Shown one piece after another: positions 44,801 to 53,390 of a stretch of DNA of 64,000 nucleotides (within the stretch, counting starts at the first letter, position 1; the number at the start of each line of letters is the position of its first letter). A program made the position numbers and the translations under genes. Origin of the DNA: Chitinophagales bacterium (GTDB lineage Bacteria; Bacteroidota; Bacteroidia; Chitinophagales; LD1); NCBI GenBank assembly GCA_016787045.1, contig JAEUVA010000008.1:363743-427742 (forward strand), in the 5' to 3' direction. The notes beneath the pieces are model-generated. The model ran no database searches and had not been told where the DNA came from. It saw only the letters and a list, made by a program, of their open reading frames with translations.

Positions 44801-45697
44801 ATGCGTGTAGAATTTGCCCAAGCCGTGATAGATGCTTTTGATAAACACAACAACCTTGCGTTTATCACCGGTGATTTGGGGTATATGGCGCTGGAAAAAG
44901 TGCAAGAAAAATTTGGTGAGCATTTTATCAATGCCGGTGTAGCGGAGCAAAACATGGTAACCATCTCTGCTGCTATGGCACACGAAGGTTTTTTGCCTTT
45001 GGTGTATAGCATTTCGCCTTTTGTAACACTAAGGCCTTATGAGCAAATACGCAATGATGTGTGCCTGCACAACTTACCCGTAAAACTAATAGGTAATGGT
45101 GGCGGCTACGGTTATGGTATTATGGGTGCTACACACCACAATATTGAAGACATAGGCGCCATGCGGTTACTGCCAAATATGAAAGTATATGTACCATTAG
45201 TAAGTACCGATGTGGCAGAGGCGGTAAATGCCATGTTATTAGACCCTAACCCCAACTACCTTCGCTTAAATCTTGCTGCAAACATCAATATACCTGTTGC
45301 CCCATTTCAAGCATGGCGGAAAATTAAAAGTGGCAACAGAGGTGTGGTGGTAGGTACAGGGCCGGTTCTAGAAAACATACTCAACTCCGTATTGTGTGAT
45401 GACCTAGAGGTGTGGGCATTAAGTATTTTCCCTATTGATAATATTCCACCGGAGTTAGCCGCATCTGTAGAACAAATCGGAAAAGTAATAACTATAGAAG
45501 AGCACCGTGGTGAAGGTGGTCTGCGCGAAACGCTATCATATCATTTACTGCAAAACACCAGTGCTCCATTTAAACTCCTTTCACTTTCTGCTTCCGGCTA
45601 CCCATCAGGCAAGTATGGCGATCAAAAATTTCATCAACTGGAAAACAACTTAGCCGGAGAAGGAATGGAACGTACGGTAAGAGAATTTCTAAAATAG
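44801..45697 (+). CDS. Transketolase, C-terminal subunit
   Basis: 298 residues. Pyrimidine-binding and C-terminal domains: FINAGVAEQNMVTISAAMA contains the catalytic Glu that activates TPP; YGYGIMGATHHNIEDIGAM follows. The C-terminal α/β domain has VITIEEHRGEGGLRETL and SASGYPSGKYGDQKFH. Partner of the 43511-44338 gene product. It starts 14 bases after the inserted gene, so it probably still depends on the operon promoter upstream, or uses a new one inside the insertion. Confidence 0.92.
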   Translation: MRVEFAQAVIDAFDKHNNLAFITGDLGYMALEKVQEKFGEHFINAGVAEQNMVTISAAMAHEGFLPLVYSISPFVTLRPYEQIRNDVCLHNLPVKLIGNGGGYGYGIMGATHHNIEDIGAMRLLPNMKVYVPLVSTDVAEAVNAMLLDPNPNYLRLNLAANINIPVAPFQAWRKIKSGNRGVVVGTGPVLENILNSVLCDDLEVWALSIFPIDNIPPELAASVEQIGKVITIEEHRGEGGLRETLSYHLLQNTSAPFKLLSLSASGYPSGKYGDQKFHQLENNLAGEGMERTVREFLK

Positions 45698-45712
45698 CCA
45701 GAAGATTGTAAC

Positions 45713-46699
45713 TTAATAAACAGGCAGCACCGGTTTGTTTTGCAGTATCTCATCTACTTGTGCCATTACCCCATCTGTCAATTTAGGCAATGCATCAAAA
45801 CAAAGTAAATTTTCTTTTAACTGGTGTACTTTGCTGGCTCCTAAAATAACGGTAGATACATTCGGATTTTTTAAACACCAAGCCAAGGCCAACTGCGATA
45901 ATGGCAATTGAAGTGACTTGGCTAACTCATATAATTTTTTCACTTTTTCCATTTTATCGGCATCGCCAAGTGCCCGCTCTTTAATCCATTGCATTAAATC
46001 CATGCGTGTTTTTTCGTTAACCGATCCATCAAAATATTTATCGGTAAGTAAGCCGGAAGATAGAGGACTCCAAATGGTGGTACCCATACCATAGTTTTGA
46101 AAAAGTGGTAGGTAATCGCGCTCCATAAAAGTACGGTGCAGCATGTTGTATTGATTTTGCTCTGCCACCGGACCTATTAAATGGTGTTTTTCTGCTATCA
46201 AATGTGCTTCTGTTACTTGCTGCGCTGTCCACTCGCTGGTGCCCCAGTACAAAATTTTTCCCTGCACAATCAGGTTATGAAAACTCCACACCACCTCTTC
46301 CATGGGGGTGTTTACATCGGGGCGATGAGCAAAATAAATATCTAAATACTCCACCTGTAAACGCTGCAATGCGGCATGGCAGGCCTCCACAATATGCTTG
46401 CGCATAAGCCCTTTTTGATTGGGCTTAGGGTTGGCACAGCGACCCCAAAATACTTTAGAGGATACTATCCAGGTATCTCTATCCCAATTCATTTTTTTGA
46501 GAATATTGCCCATTACCAATTCGCTTTTGCCGTGAGCATACACTTCTGCATTGTCAAAAAAATTGATTCCTGCTTCGTAAGCAGTAACCATCAACTCTTC
46601 GGCTACATCATCGCTGATTTGGTGGCCAAACGTAACCCAACTACCGAGCGATACTGCACTTACCTGCAAACCGGACTTGCCTAATCTCCTGTATTCCAT
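45713..46699 (-). CDS. Aldo/keto reductase, K-channel beta-subunit-like subfamily
   Basis: 328 residues, a (β/α)8 NADPH-dependent reductase. Catalytic tetrad: Asp and Tyr in FFDNAEVYAHGKSE, Lys in IVSSKVFWG, His in YFAHRPD. The first strand YRRLGKSGLQVSAVSLGSW is typical. C-terminal NADP-site sequence VILGASKVHQLKEN. Resembles Tas/YghZ and Kvβ types, which reduce aldehydes or methylglyoxal; physiological substrate unknown. Convergent with the transketolase C gene, 15 bases apart, with no terminator. Confidence 0.88.
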   Translation of the reverse strand: MEYRRLGKSGLQVSAVSLGSWVTFGHQISDDVAEELMVTAYEAGINFFDNAEVYAHGKSELVMGNILKKMNWDRDTWIVSSKVFWGRCANPKPNQKGLMRKHIVEACHAALQRLQVEYLDIYFAHRPDVNTPMEEVVWSFHNLIVQGKILYWGTSEWTAQQVTEAHLIAEKHHLIGPVAEQNQYNMLHRTFMERDYLPLFQNYGMGTTIWSPLSSGLLTDKYFDGSVNEKTRMDLMQWIKERALGDADKMEKVKKLYELAKSLQLPLSQLALAWCLKNPNVSTVILGASKVHQLKENLLCFDALPKLTDGVMAQVDEILQNKPVLPVY

Positions 46700-46765
46700 A
46701 TTGTGTTAATTTCAAATATTAAAAATCTAATTTTAAAAAATGTTTAGAGCTAATACATCAAGCAT

Positions 46766-47581
46766 CTAACTATCTCCTTCCAGCTTTTTCATCATCATTT
46801 CGCTCACACCCATGTTACTAAACCCACCATCGTGGTAAAGGTTTTGCATGGTTACATATTTTGTAAAATCGCTGAACAGCGTAATGCAATAATTGGCACA
46901 ATCTTCTGCCGGGGCATTACCAAGTGGACTCATATTTTCTGCAAATCCAAAAAACTCATTAAACCCTTTTATTCCAGAACCCGCTGTAGTTTTAGTTGGC
47001 GATTGAGAGATGCTGTTAATGCGTACTTTTTTATCGGTACCATAGTAGTAGCCAAACGAGCGCACAATACTTTCTAAGGTGGCCTTGGCATCAGCCATGT
47101 CTCCGTAACCCGGAAACGCTTTCTGAGCCGCAATATAGGTGAGTGCCAATACGCTGGCCCACTCGTTCAACGCATCTTGCTTTTTGAGTGTCTGTAACAA
47201 CTTATGAAAAGATAAGGCAGAAATGTCTAATGTTTTCAAGTACCACTCATAATTTAAATCGGTGTAAGTTTTACCCTTGCGCACATTGGGACTCATGCCT
47301 ATAGAATGTAACACAAAATCTAATTTACCACCAAGGTGTTCAGTGCTTTGCTGTATGAGTTTCTCCAAATCTTCTATGGAAGTAGCATCTGCCTGAATGA
47401 CTATAGTGCCGCAATGCTCTGCCAATTTATTGATTTCACCCATACGCAAAGCTACGGGTGCATTGGTCAATACAAACGAAGCGCCTTGCTCTTTGGCTTT
47501 TAGTGCCACTTTCCAGGCAATGGAGTTTTCGTCTAAGGCACCGAAAATGATGCCGCGTTTGCCGCTAAGTAAATTGTTCAT
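46766..47581 (-). CDS. fabI: Enoyl-[acyl-carrier-protein] reductase, FabI type
   Basis: NADH-dependent last step of each fatty-acid elongation cycle. 271 residues, short-chain dehydrogenase fold: GKRGIIFGALDENSIAWKVA is the FabI version of the nucleotide site (with NSIAW), FVLHSIGMSPNVRKGK follows, and the catalytic Tyr-x6-Lys is in GYGDMADAKATLES. RINSISQSPTKTTAG replaces the more usual RVNAISAGPIKTLA, a conservative change. Sensitive or resistant status to triclosan cannot be inferred safely. The T9SS gene upstream ends 3 bases before it. Confidence 0.92.
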   Translation of the reverse strand: MNNLLSGKRGIIFGALDENSIAWKVALKAKEQGASFVLTNAPVALRMGEINKLAEHCGTIVIQADATSIEDLEKLIQQSTEHLGGKLDFVLHSIGMSPNVRKGKTYTDLNYEWYLKTLDISALSFHKLLQTLKKQDALNEWASVLALTYIAAQKAFPGYGDMADAKATLESIVRSFGYYYGTDKKVRINSISQSPTKTTAGSGIKGFNEFFGFAENMSPLGNAPAEDCANYCITLFSDFTKYVTMQNLYHDGGFSNMGVSEMMMKKLEGDS

Positions 47582-47584
47582 GTA

Positions 47585-48343
47585 TTAGTGTTGAATGAAT
47601 ACTGCCTTTTTGATTGCCTGTCCACCGCTTAATAACCGCAACACATACATCCCGTTGTTCAGTGCAGATACATCAATGGTTACTGTGCTTTGAATTGTAC
47701 TTTTTAATGCTATTTGTTTTACCTGTGTACCCCATGCATTGTACATCTCAATAGAAACCAAATTTTGTTTTCTGTTACCAAACTCAACTGTTAACAAACT
47801 ATTGGCGGGGTTTGGGAAAATGCTAACCGCTTTATCAAAACTCACATCATTCACTTTAACCGGTTGAGTTACTGAGTCTCCTTTGCAAGATGCACCCGGC
47901 TCAATTACTGACAAATAGTACTCGGGCAACAATCCTTGATTTTGTAGATAATTGAACGAAGCTGTACCCGCACTGGTGTATGCAAAGCCGCTGTATTTGA
48001 TTTTGTATTCTCCTACAGTATCAGACGTGGTACCATAGACTGTTAAACATGCTCTGTCCCACGGGTACATTTTACAACCTGGAGGATTGCATTGATAAGA
48101 AATACCCGAGGGCATATCCTGAAAATTGGTAACGAGGATAGAATCTATGGTTATACCCGCTATTTGTGGAGGACAAAAAAAATGCAAAACCGCCTGATAG
48201 GCAGAATCGCGAATGACACACGGTAACTCATCGCTGGTGGGGCTTATCATTTGCGTATTGTTGGTGTCCACATCGCATAGCTGTGCGTTAGTTTTTAATG
48301 TAGAACCGATAATGACTATAAGCAGAAGTAAAAGATTTTTCAT
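47585..48343 (-). CDS. T9SS-exported protein with Cys-containing N-terminal domain
   Basis: 252 residues. Signal peptide (MKNLLLLLIVIIGSTLKTNAQ), then a domain with several cysteines (LPCVIRDSAY, CPPQIAG, ITIDSILVTNFQDMPSGI, CLTVYGTTSDTVGEYKIKY) and a type A T9SS sorting domain from about residue 175 (VSIFPNPANSLLTVEF). The N-terminal domain is also found in the 57258-59408 protein, with matching LPC, PP, IDS, MPxG, GTT and GxYK positions. Presumably surface-bound. Function unknown. Lies 3 bases upstream of fabI on the same strand. Confidence 0.82.
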   Translation of the reverse strand: MKNLLLLLIVIIGSTLKTNAQLCDVDTNNTQMISPTSDELPCVIRDSAYQAVLHFFCPPQIAGITIDSILVTNFQDMPSGISYQCNPPGCKMYPWDRACLTVYGTTSDTVGEYKIKYSGFAYTSAGTASFNYLQNQGLLPEYYLSVIEPGASCKGDSVTQPVKVNDVSFDKAVSIFPNPANSLLTVEFGNRKQNLVSIEMYNAWGTQVKQIALKSTIQSTVTIDVSALNNGMYVLRLLSGGQAIKKAVFIQH

Positions 48344-48406
48344 TATTCAAGTATGGTATTAGTTGTAATACCGGCAATGATACAGTAAAAACTAAAAACT
48401 GTATTA

Positions 48407-49114
48407 TTGATTATGGAAGCAAAAAGCCCTACACTACCCAAGATTAACTGGAACCGAACTTCGGTCATTATCATTCTTTGGAACCTGGTTCCCTTTCTTG
48501 GGGTGCTTTTTTTGGGTTGGAAACCGGTGAGTGTATTTATTTGCTATGCCCTGGAAACTATAGTGGTCGGCATTTTCAATGTATTGAAATTGTTGATTAT
48601 ATATTTTAAAGGCCGGCAAATAAAAAAGGATGGCGAAACCGGAGTTAGTGGATTAGGCATAGTTCCATTTTTTGTTTTTCACTACTACTTTTTTGTATTT
48701 GTACAGTTATCCATCTTTTTCCCAATAACAGGTATTGGCGGAGATTCTTTTCCGCTGCACGCGGTTAAAGCCATTTATGAGTTTGCATTGCTTCGCAGTA
48801 GCATTATTGCGCTGGCTGCCTTTGTGGCCAATAATCTTTTTGTGTTGGTCAACGACTTTTGGATACCTCGTGTATTTGAGCAACGCAGCATGGCTGAGCA
48901 AATGTTTGAGCCCTATCCCCGCATTTTTGTACAACAATTTGTGGTGATACTCGGTTCGTTTTTTTGGAGTGTATTTGGTTTGGGACTTCCGGTACTTATC
49001 GTTTTTGTATTCATTAAAACTTTTACTGATTTGATATTAGGTAGCAACAACATTATAGATTGGGCAAAAAAACAACAGGCAAAGGCAGAAGCAGCCAACC
49101 AAAACGAACAATAA
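48407..49114 (+). CDS. DUF6498-like integral membrane protein
   Basis: 235 residues with about six transmembrane helices; first helix VIIILWNLVPFLGVLFLGW, and the ICYALETIVVGIFNVLKLL segment (Glu within a helix) and FFVFHYYFFVFVQLSIFF are features of the DUF6498 family. C-terminus is a soluble Lys/Ala/Glu-rich tail. The start is the ATG at 48407 or at 48413. No function known. The aldose epimerase gene begins 7 bases after its stop, so the two are likely an operon. Confidence 0.78.
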   Translation: MIMEAKSPTLPKINWNRTSVIIILWNLVPFLGVLFLGWKPVSVFICYALETIVVGIFNVLKLLIIYFKGRQIKKDGETGVSGLGIVPFFVFHYYFFVFVQLSIFFPITGIGGDSFPLHAVKAIYEFALLRSSIIALAAFVANNLFVLVNDFWIPRVFEQRSMAEQMFEPYPRIFVQQFVVILGSFFWSVFGLGLPVLIVFVFIKTFTDLILGSNNIIDWAKKQQAKAEAANQNEQ

Positions 49115-49121
49115 GAGGAAC

Positions 49122-49994
49122 ATGCACAATATAGAAAACGAATTTCTCCGCATCAGCGCCCGCAACTATGGATCAGAGCTTATTTCCATCTTCAATAAAA
49201 AAACCGGCACCGAGCACCTTTGGCAAGCCGATGAAAAATTTTGGGGCTGGCACGCTCCCATGCTTTTTCCGATAGTAGGCAGAACCATCAATGACCAACT
49301 TAGCATTGATGGAAAAAACTACCCAATGGAGAAACACGGCTTTGCCCGAAAATCAACTTTTGAATTGCTGGAACTCAGTGAGCAAAAAATGGTTTTTGTG
49401 TTGCGCTCCAATGCCGAAACATGTAAAATTTACCCTTACCATTTTGAGTTGCTCAGCGCTTTTTCTATCAAAGAAAATCGGCTTACTCATTCATTTGAAG
49501 TGATTAATACTGGAAATGAGCCCATGTATTTTCAATTAGGCGGGCATCCGGCTTTTGCTGTGCCTTTTTATGCCAACGAAAGCTATAGCGATTATTATTT
49601 AGAGTTTGAAAAAACCGAAAATGCCCACCGCCATTTCATTAATACCGATGGCTTTTTTGATGGCCGTACTGAATTAGTTTTAAACAATACCCCTACCCTG
49701 CCGCTACAGCCCGATACGTTTGCTGAGGATGCCATTATCTTCAAAAATCTGCAGTCAAAAAGCGTGAGCATCCGCAGCAAAAACCACAGCCATTACCTTA
49801 AAGTAGATTTTCACGATTTCAACTATCTGGGTTTATGGGCCAAAGTAAACGCCCCTTATGTGTGTATAGAGCCGTGGCTGGGCTGTGCTTCAGCGATAGG
49901 TGATAGCGGTGAGTTGATTAAAAAAGAAGAGGTAATTACACTACCGGCTGGCAATAGTTTAATGCGCCACTTTAGTGTTTCTATATCGCCATAA
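49122..49994 (+). CDS. Aldose 1-epimerase family protein (galactose-mutarotase-like)
   Basis: 290 residues, the LacX-like or yeast Ymr099c-like branch. The β-sandwich fold shows the family's active His residues in MEKHGFARK and QLGGHPAFAVPF and the catalytic Glu in CIEPWLGCASAIGDSG. WAKVNAPYVCIEPW is well conserved. Interconverts anomers of hexoses or hexose phosphates; the substrate is not clear. Translated right after the DUF6498 membrane protein, so a sugar-linked role for that protein is conceivable but unproven. Confidence 0.85.
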   Translation: MHNIENEFLRISARNYGSELISIFNKKTGTEHLWQADEKFWGWHAPMLFPIVGRTINDQLSIDGKNYPMEKHGFARKSTFELLELSEQKMVFVLRSNAETCKIYPYHFELLSAFSIKENRLTHSFEVINTGNEPMYFQLGGHPAFAVPFYANESYSDYYLEFEKTENAHRHFINTDGFFDGRTELVLNNTPTLPLQPDTFAEDAIIFKNLQSKSVSIRSKNHSHYLKVDFHDFNYLGLWAKVNAPYVCIEPWLGCASAIGDSGELIKKEEVITLPAGNSLMRHFSVSISP

Positions 49995-50055
49995 AATTCA
50001 AACACCTGTTTGAATTTTATAGAAAAGGATTTACCTTAGTGCCATAATTAAGCAC

Positions 50056-50328
50056 ATGGCTTACCGAACTGAGATAGAGCAAGAGGTACTAGAGCTGACC
50101 ACCACACCACACAAACTTGTTTTGCACAACGATGATGTAAATACGTTTGATTGGGTGATAGAAACTTTAATAAAAGTGTGTAAACACACCCAAGAGCAGG
50201 CCGAACAATGTGCCTACATCATTCATTACAAAGGTAAGTATGCCGTAAAGCAGGGCACTTACGAAACCCTAAAGCAGATGAAAGACGCCATAACCGAGCG
50301 GGGCATTAACGCCACTATTGATAAATAA
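50056..50328 (+). CDS. clpS: ATP-dependent Clp protease adaptor ClpS
   Basis: 90 residues. Binds N-degron substrates and hands them to ClpA. HKLVLHNDDVNTFDWVIETLI is the ClpS core (the NDD segment binds the N-terminal amino acid), with QAEQCAYIIHYKGKYAV forming the helix that docks on the ClpA N-domain. Normal length. The following acyl-CoA dehydrogenase starts 16 bases after it on the same strand. No clpA nearby. Confidence 0.95.
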   Translation: MAYRTEIEQEVLELTTTPHKLVLHNDDVNTFDWVIETLIKVCKHTQEQAEQCAYIIHYKGKYAVKQGTYETLKQMKDAITERGINATIDK

Positions 50329-50344
50329 TAAATATTCAGCAGAT

Positions 50345-51931
50345 ATGAGCAACCGTAACATCACCGAAGAACATGAACTGTTTCGCCAAACCGTGCGAAA
50401 TTTTGTACAAAAAGAAGTAGTACCCAACATCAATAAATGGGAGGAAGACGAGTTTATCCCTCGCGAGGTATTTAAGCGCATGGGCGATTTGGGCTTTTTG
50501 GGCATCAACTTTCCCGAAAGCGTAGGCGGTACCGATAATGATTTTTGGTACTCGGTAGTTTACTTAGAAGAACTAGCCCGTGCCGGTTTTGCCGGATTGG
50601 TGGCTGCCACCAGTGTACACCAATACATGGCTACCAACCACATTTTGTTAGCCGGTAGCGATTACCTGAAAGACAAATATTTAAAGCCATCAGTAAGTGG
50701 AGATTTTGTAGGCAGCATAGCTATCAGTGAGCCGGGAGCCGGTAGCGATGTGGCCAACTTGCGCTGCACGGCCAAGCGCGAAGGAGATTACTATGTGATT
50801 AACGGCAACAAAACATTTATTACTAATGGCTACTATGGCAACTTTGTAACCGTAGCTTGCAAAACCGACCCCGATGCGGGCTTGGCGGGTATCAGCTTGA
50901 TTGTGGTGGACCAGGGCACACCCGGCTTTACCAAAACTAAACTCAAAAAAATGGGATGGAAAAGCAGCGATACTGCAGAGTTGTTTTTTGACAACGTAAA
51001 AGTACCTGCTACAAACCTTGTGGGCAACGAAGGTCAGGGGTTCTTTTACATTATGGAGAGCTTCCAGTTAGAGCGCTTGATAGCCGGTATATTGGCGGTA
51101 GCCGGTGCAGAAGAAAAAATACGTGTTACACTGCAATACATGAAAGAGCGCAGCGCCTTCAATAAGCCCATAGCCAAGTATCAGGTGCTGCGCCACAAAA
51201 TGGTGGATTTGATTAGCGAGTTAGAAATGACCAAACAATACGTATATCACTGTTGCGATTTGTTTTCGCGTGGGGTGTTTGCCGTTAAAGAATGTTCTAT
51301 TGCCAAAATGAAAGCTACTGAGTTGGGCAAAACCATTGCCGATGAGTGCTTACAAATGTTTGGCGGATACGGCTATATGCAAGAGTACCCCATAGAGCGC
51401 GCCTACCGCGATGCCCGTGTAGGTACTATTGTAGGCGGCACTACCGAAATCATGAAAGAGATAATTTCTAAAATAGTAATTGATGGAGTAAACTACGAGA
51501 GCGCTTACAAAAACATGAAAGCCGCAGAGCAAAAGCAGGCACCAGAGCAAAAGCCAAAACCCACTGAGCCACAACAACCCGGCTCAACACCTACAACTGC
51601 CGAAATTCTAAATGCTCGCACTATCATACATGGACTGCCCTCTCGCTTTAAACAAGAAAAAGCGCAAGATGGGGCTCCATCTGTGATTCATTTTAAGTTA
51701 AACGGAGATAATGGCGGTGAGTTTACATTGACTATTAAAGATAAAACTGCAACCGTACAGGACGGATTGATTGGCGAACCCACTTGTGTAATCACCGCCA
51801 ATGCAAGCGATTACGAAGATTTAGAACTCGGCCGCGGCAACCCGCAAATGATGTTTATGATGGGAAAAATTAAAGTGAGCAATCTGAGCGAGGTGATGAA
51901 ATTTATCACCCTCTTTAAACGATTGTACTAA
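50345..51931 (+). CDS. Acyl-CoA dehydrogenase fused to an SCP2 sterol-carrier domain
   Basis: 528 residues from the ATG at 50345 (MSNRNITEEHELFRQTVRNF); an upstream in-frame start adds non-conserved residues. Residues 1-390 are a full acyl-CoA dehydrogenase: AISEPGAGSDVANLRCTA, FLKKMGWKSSD-like region, the catalytic Glu near GGYGYMQEYPIERAYRDARV, and GTTEIMKEII. A Gln/Pro/Lys linker (about 395-425) leads to an SCP2 lipid-binding domain (LPSRFKQEKAQDG ... FTLTIKDKTATVQDG ... GRGNPQMMFMMGKIKVSN). The fusion is unusual for bacteria in my knowledge. Terminator follows. Confidence 0.88.
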   Translation: MSNRNITEEHELFRQTVRNFVQKEVVPNINKWEEDEFIPREVFKRMGDLGFLGINFPESVGGTDNDFWYSVVYLEELARAGFAGLVAATSVHQYMATNHILLAGSDYLKDKYLKPSVSGDFVGSIAISEPGAGSDVANLRCTAKREGDYYVINGNKTFITNGYYGNFVTVACKTDPDAGLAGISLIVVDQGTPGFTKTKLKKMGWKSSDTAELFFDNVKVPATNLVGNEGQGFFYIMESFQLERLIAGILAVAGAEEKIRVTLQYMKERSAFNKPIAKYQVLRHKMVDLISELEMTKQYVYHCCDLFSRGVFAVKECSIAKMKATELGKTIADECLQMFGGYGYMQEYPIERAYRDARVGTIVGGTTEIMKEIISKIVIDGVNYESAYKNMKAAEQKQAPEQKPKPTEPQQPGSTPTTAEILNARTIIHGLPSRFKQEKAQDGAPSVIHFKLNGDNGGEFTLTIKDKTATVQDGLIGEPTCVITANASDYEDLELGRGNPQMMFMMGKIKVSNLSEVMKFITLFKRLY

Positions 51932-51958
51932 TCATACCCTGGTTTAACCCTAACCGGT

Positions 51959-51994
51959 AAGGCAGTTTCTCGGTAAGAGGGCTGCCTTTTTTTG
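51959..51994 (+). terminator. Rho-independent terminator of the acyl-CoA dehydrogenase gene
   Basis: AAGGCAG/CTGCCTT stem (51959-51965 with 51982-51988) with inner CTC/GAG pairing, then seven T's on the plus strand, 27 bases after the stop. Confidence 0.82.
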
Positions 51995-52025
51995 TGTAAT
52001 AAAGACCTCTGAATTTTCAGTAAGG

Positions 52026-52289
52026 TCAACTATTGCGATAAACTTGCTTGCGGTGGTCAACATCTACGATATCAACCAACAGTTGCTTATCAAAAACCGA
52101 ATAAACTATCCTATAAACACCTACTCTTATTCTGTAATTATTTTTTGTACCACTTAATTTTTCTGATCCTTGTGGGCGCGGATTTGAGGCAAGTGAATCT
52201 ATCTTAATCATTAATTTCCGCTTATAGTCTATAGGTAATTTAGACAGTTGCTTAAGAGCAGTTCGTGTAATGGAAATATCGTATAACAT
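52026..52289 (-). CDS. RelE/ParE-superfamily toxin
   Basis: 87 residues from the ATG at 52289, which overlaps the antitoxin stop by one base (TAATG). Typical fold pattern: MLYDISITRTALKQLSKLP, then PRPQGSEKLSGTKNNYRIRVGVYRIVYSVF and VDIVDVDHRKQVYR. The Arg residues in RIRVGVYRIVY and the C-terminal His-Arg correspond to the catalytic region of mRNA-cleaving RelE toxins; ParE (gyrase) cannot be excluded. The toxin is the downstream gene of the pair. Confidence 0.9.
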   Translation of the reverse strand: MLYDISITRTALKQLSKLPIDYKRKLMIKIDSLASNPRPQGSEKLSGTKNNYRIRVGVYRIVYSVFDKQLLVDIVDVDHRKQVYRNS

Positions 52290-52474
52290 TACTTTTCCAA
52301 CTGCTTGTTGAGGATTTTTTTTGCGGAACTCCACTTGACGCGTGGTTCGCTTCTGCGCTGTTCAATAACAAGCTTATCGTAGAAGTCTTCCCAAATTTTA
52401 CGATGCTTTTTTAGGTCAATCATTACTGCAGTAGTATTACCTTTTTCATCTGAAACAAAACTGATACCCGACAT
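52289..52474 (-). CDS. Antitoxin of the RelE-type toxin-antitoxin pair
   Basis: 61 residues. N-terminal β-strand region VSDEKGNTTAVMIDLKKHRKI resembles the DNA-binding/dimer part of Phd/YefM-like antitoxins; the C-terminal Lys-rich helix (SSAKKILNKQLEK) would wrap the toxin. It lies immediately upstream of and overlapping the toxin gene. Such antitoxins usually repress their own operon; the operator was not located by eye. Confidence 0.82.
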   Translation of the reverse strand: MSGISFVSDEKGNTTAVMIDLKKHRKIWEDFYDKLVIEQRRSEPRVKWSSAKKILNKQLEK

Positions 52475-52513
52475 AGAATTTATTTGAGGGCAAAAATAGG
52501 TTATTAAACTGTA

Positions 52514-53386
52514 CTATGTAGTTACTATTTCAAGCACCTGCTCAATCAGTTTTTGAACGGTCTTTTGTGGCTGCTTGCTAAACTGCCCTTGAATGCGGTT
52601 AGCAAGAATGGCACTTACGCCAATACAGTGGTGCCCCAACATTTTTCCCAACCCAAAGATACCCGCAGTTTCCATTTCTAAGTTGGTGATGCGGTAATGC
52701 TTATGTCTAAAAGCATTGATAAGAGGTATAAAATTGTCAAACGATTTTTGCGCGCGAAGCATCCTGCCTTGTGGTGCATAAAAACCGGTGGCAGTAAGCG
52801 TAGTACCTACCCTAAAATGGGGTTCAAACCGCGCAAGTAATTCGGGAGATGCAGAGGCAAAATAGGGTTTTACTTCTTTAAAATGCGCTTTCATGTAATT
52901 GGTAAACGCCTCCAAATAAACCGTTTCCTGAATGCTGTTAGGCATATCATAAAAATTCATCAAGCCATCCATACCTATAGCATTCTCAGAAACCACGTAG
53001 CTATCTACCGGTAGCGATTCATCTACAGAGCCGCTGGTTCCTAAACGAATTATTTGCAGCGAAGTATGTACCGGTTTAATGGTGCGTGTAGCAAAGTCAA
53101 TATTTACCAGAGCATCTAACTCGTTCAACACTATATCTACATTATCTGTACCAATACCGGTGCTTATCACCGTTATACGCTTGTTGTTTAAATAGCCCGT
53201 GTGTGTTACAAACTCGCGGTGCTGTACGCGGTGTTGCACACTATCAAAGCAGCGGCTTACATCGCTTACTCGGTCGGGGTCGCCCACGGTAATAATAGTA
53301 TCGGCAATTTGCTCCGGACGCAATTGGAGGTGGTATATACTTCCATCGGGGTTGATGATAAGCTCTGATTCGGGTATGGGCTGCAT
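52514..53386 (-). CDS. Nucleoside phosphorylase (uridine phosphorylase-like)
   Basis: 290 residues. PNP_UDP_1 fold: TIITVGDPDRVSDVSR and STGIGTDNVDIVLNELDALVNID (phosphate and ribose sites), IIRLGTSGSVDESLPVDSYVV, and ITNLEMETAGIFGLGKMLGH, where the MET-containing segment binds ribose. Cleaves nucleosides with phosphate for salvage. Uridine versus purine specificity is not determined; the DPDR and GTSG motifs are as in Udp/DeoD types. The peptidase gene upstream on this strand ends 4 bases before the start. Confidence 0.88.
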   Translation of the reverse strand: MQPIPESELIINPDGSIYHLQLRPEQIADTIITVGDPDRVSDVSRCFDSVQHRVQHREFVTHTGYLNNKRITVISTGIGTDNVDIVLNELDALVNIDFATRTIKPVHTSLQIIRLGTSGSVDESLPVDSYVVSENAIGMDGLMNFYDMPNSIQETVYLEAFTNYMKAHFKEVKPYFASASPELLARFEPHFRVGTTLTATGFYAPQGRMLRAQKSFDNFIPLINAFRHKHYRITNLEMETAGIFGLGKMLGHHCIGVSAILANRIQGQFSKQPQKTVQKLIEQVLEIVTT

Positions 53387-53390
53387 AGAG

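Noticed and set aside
43511..45697. A transketolase broken by frameshift or insertion into a pseudogene
   Set aside because: Both halves are complete domains with proper starts and ends, the normal two-gene arrangement in this phylum.
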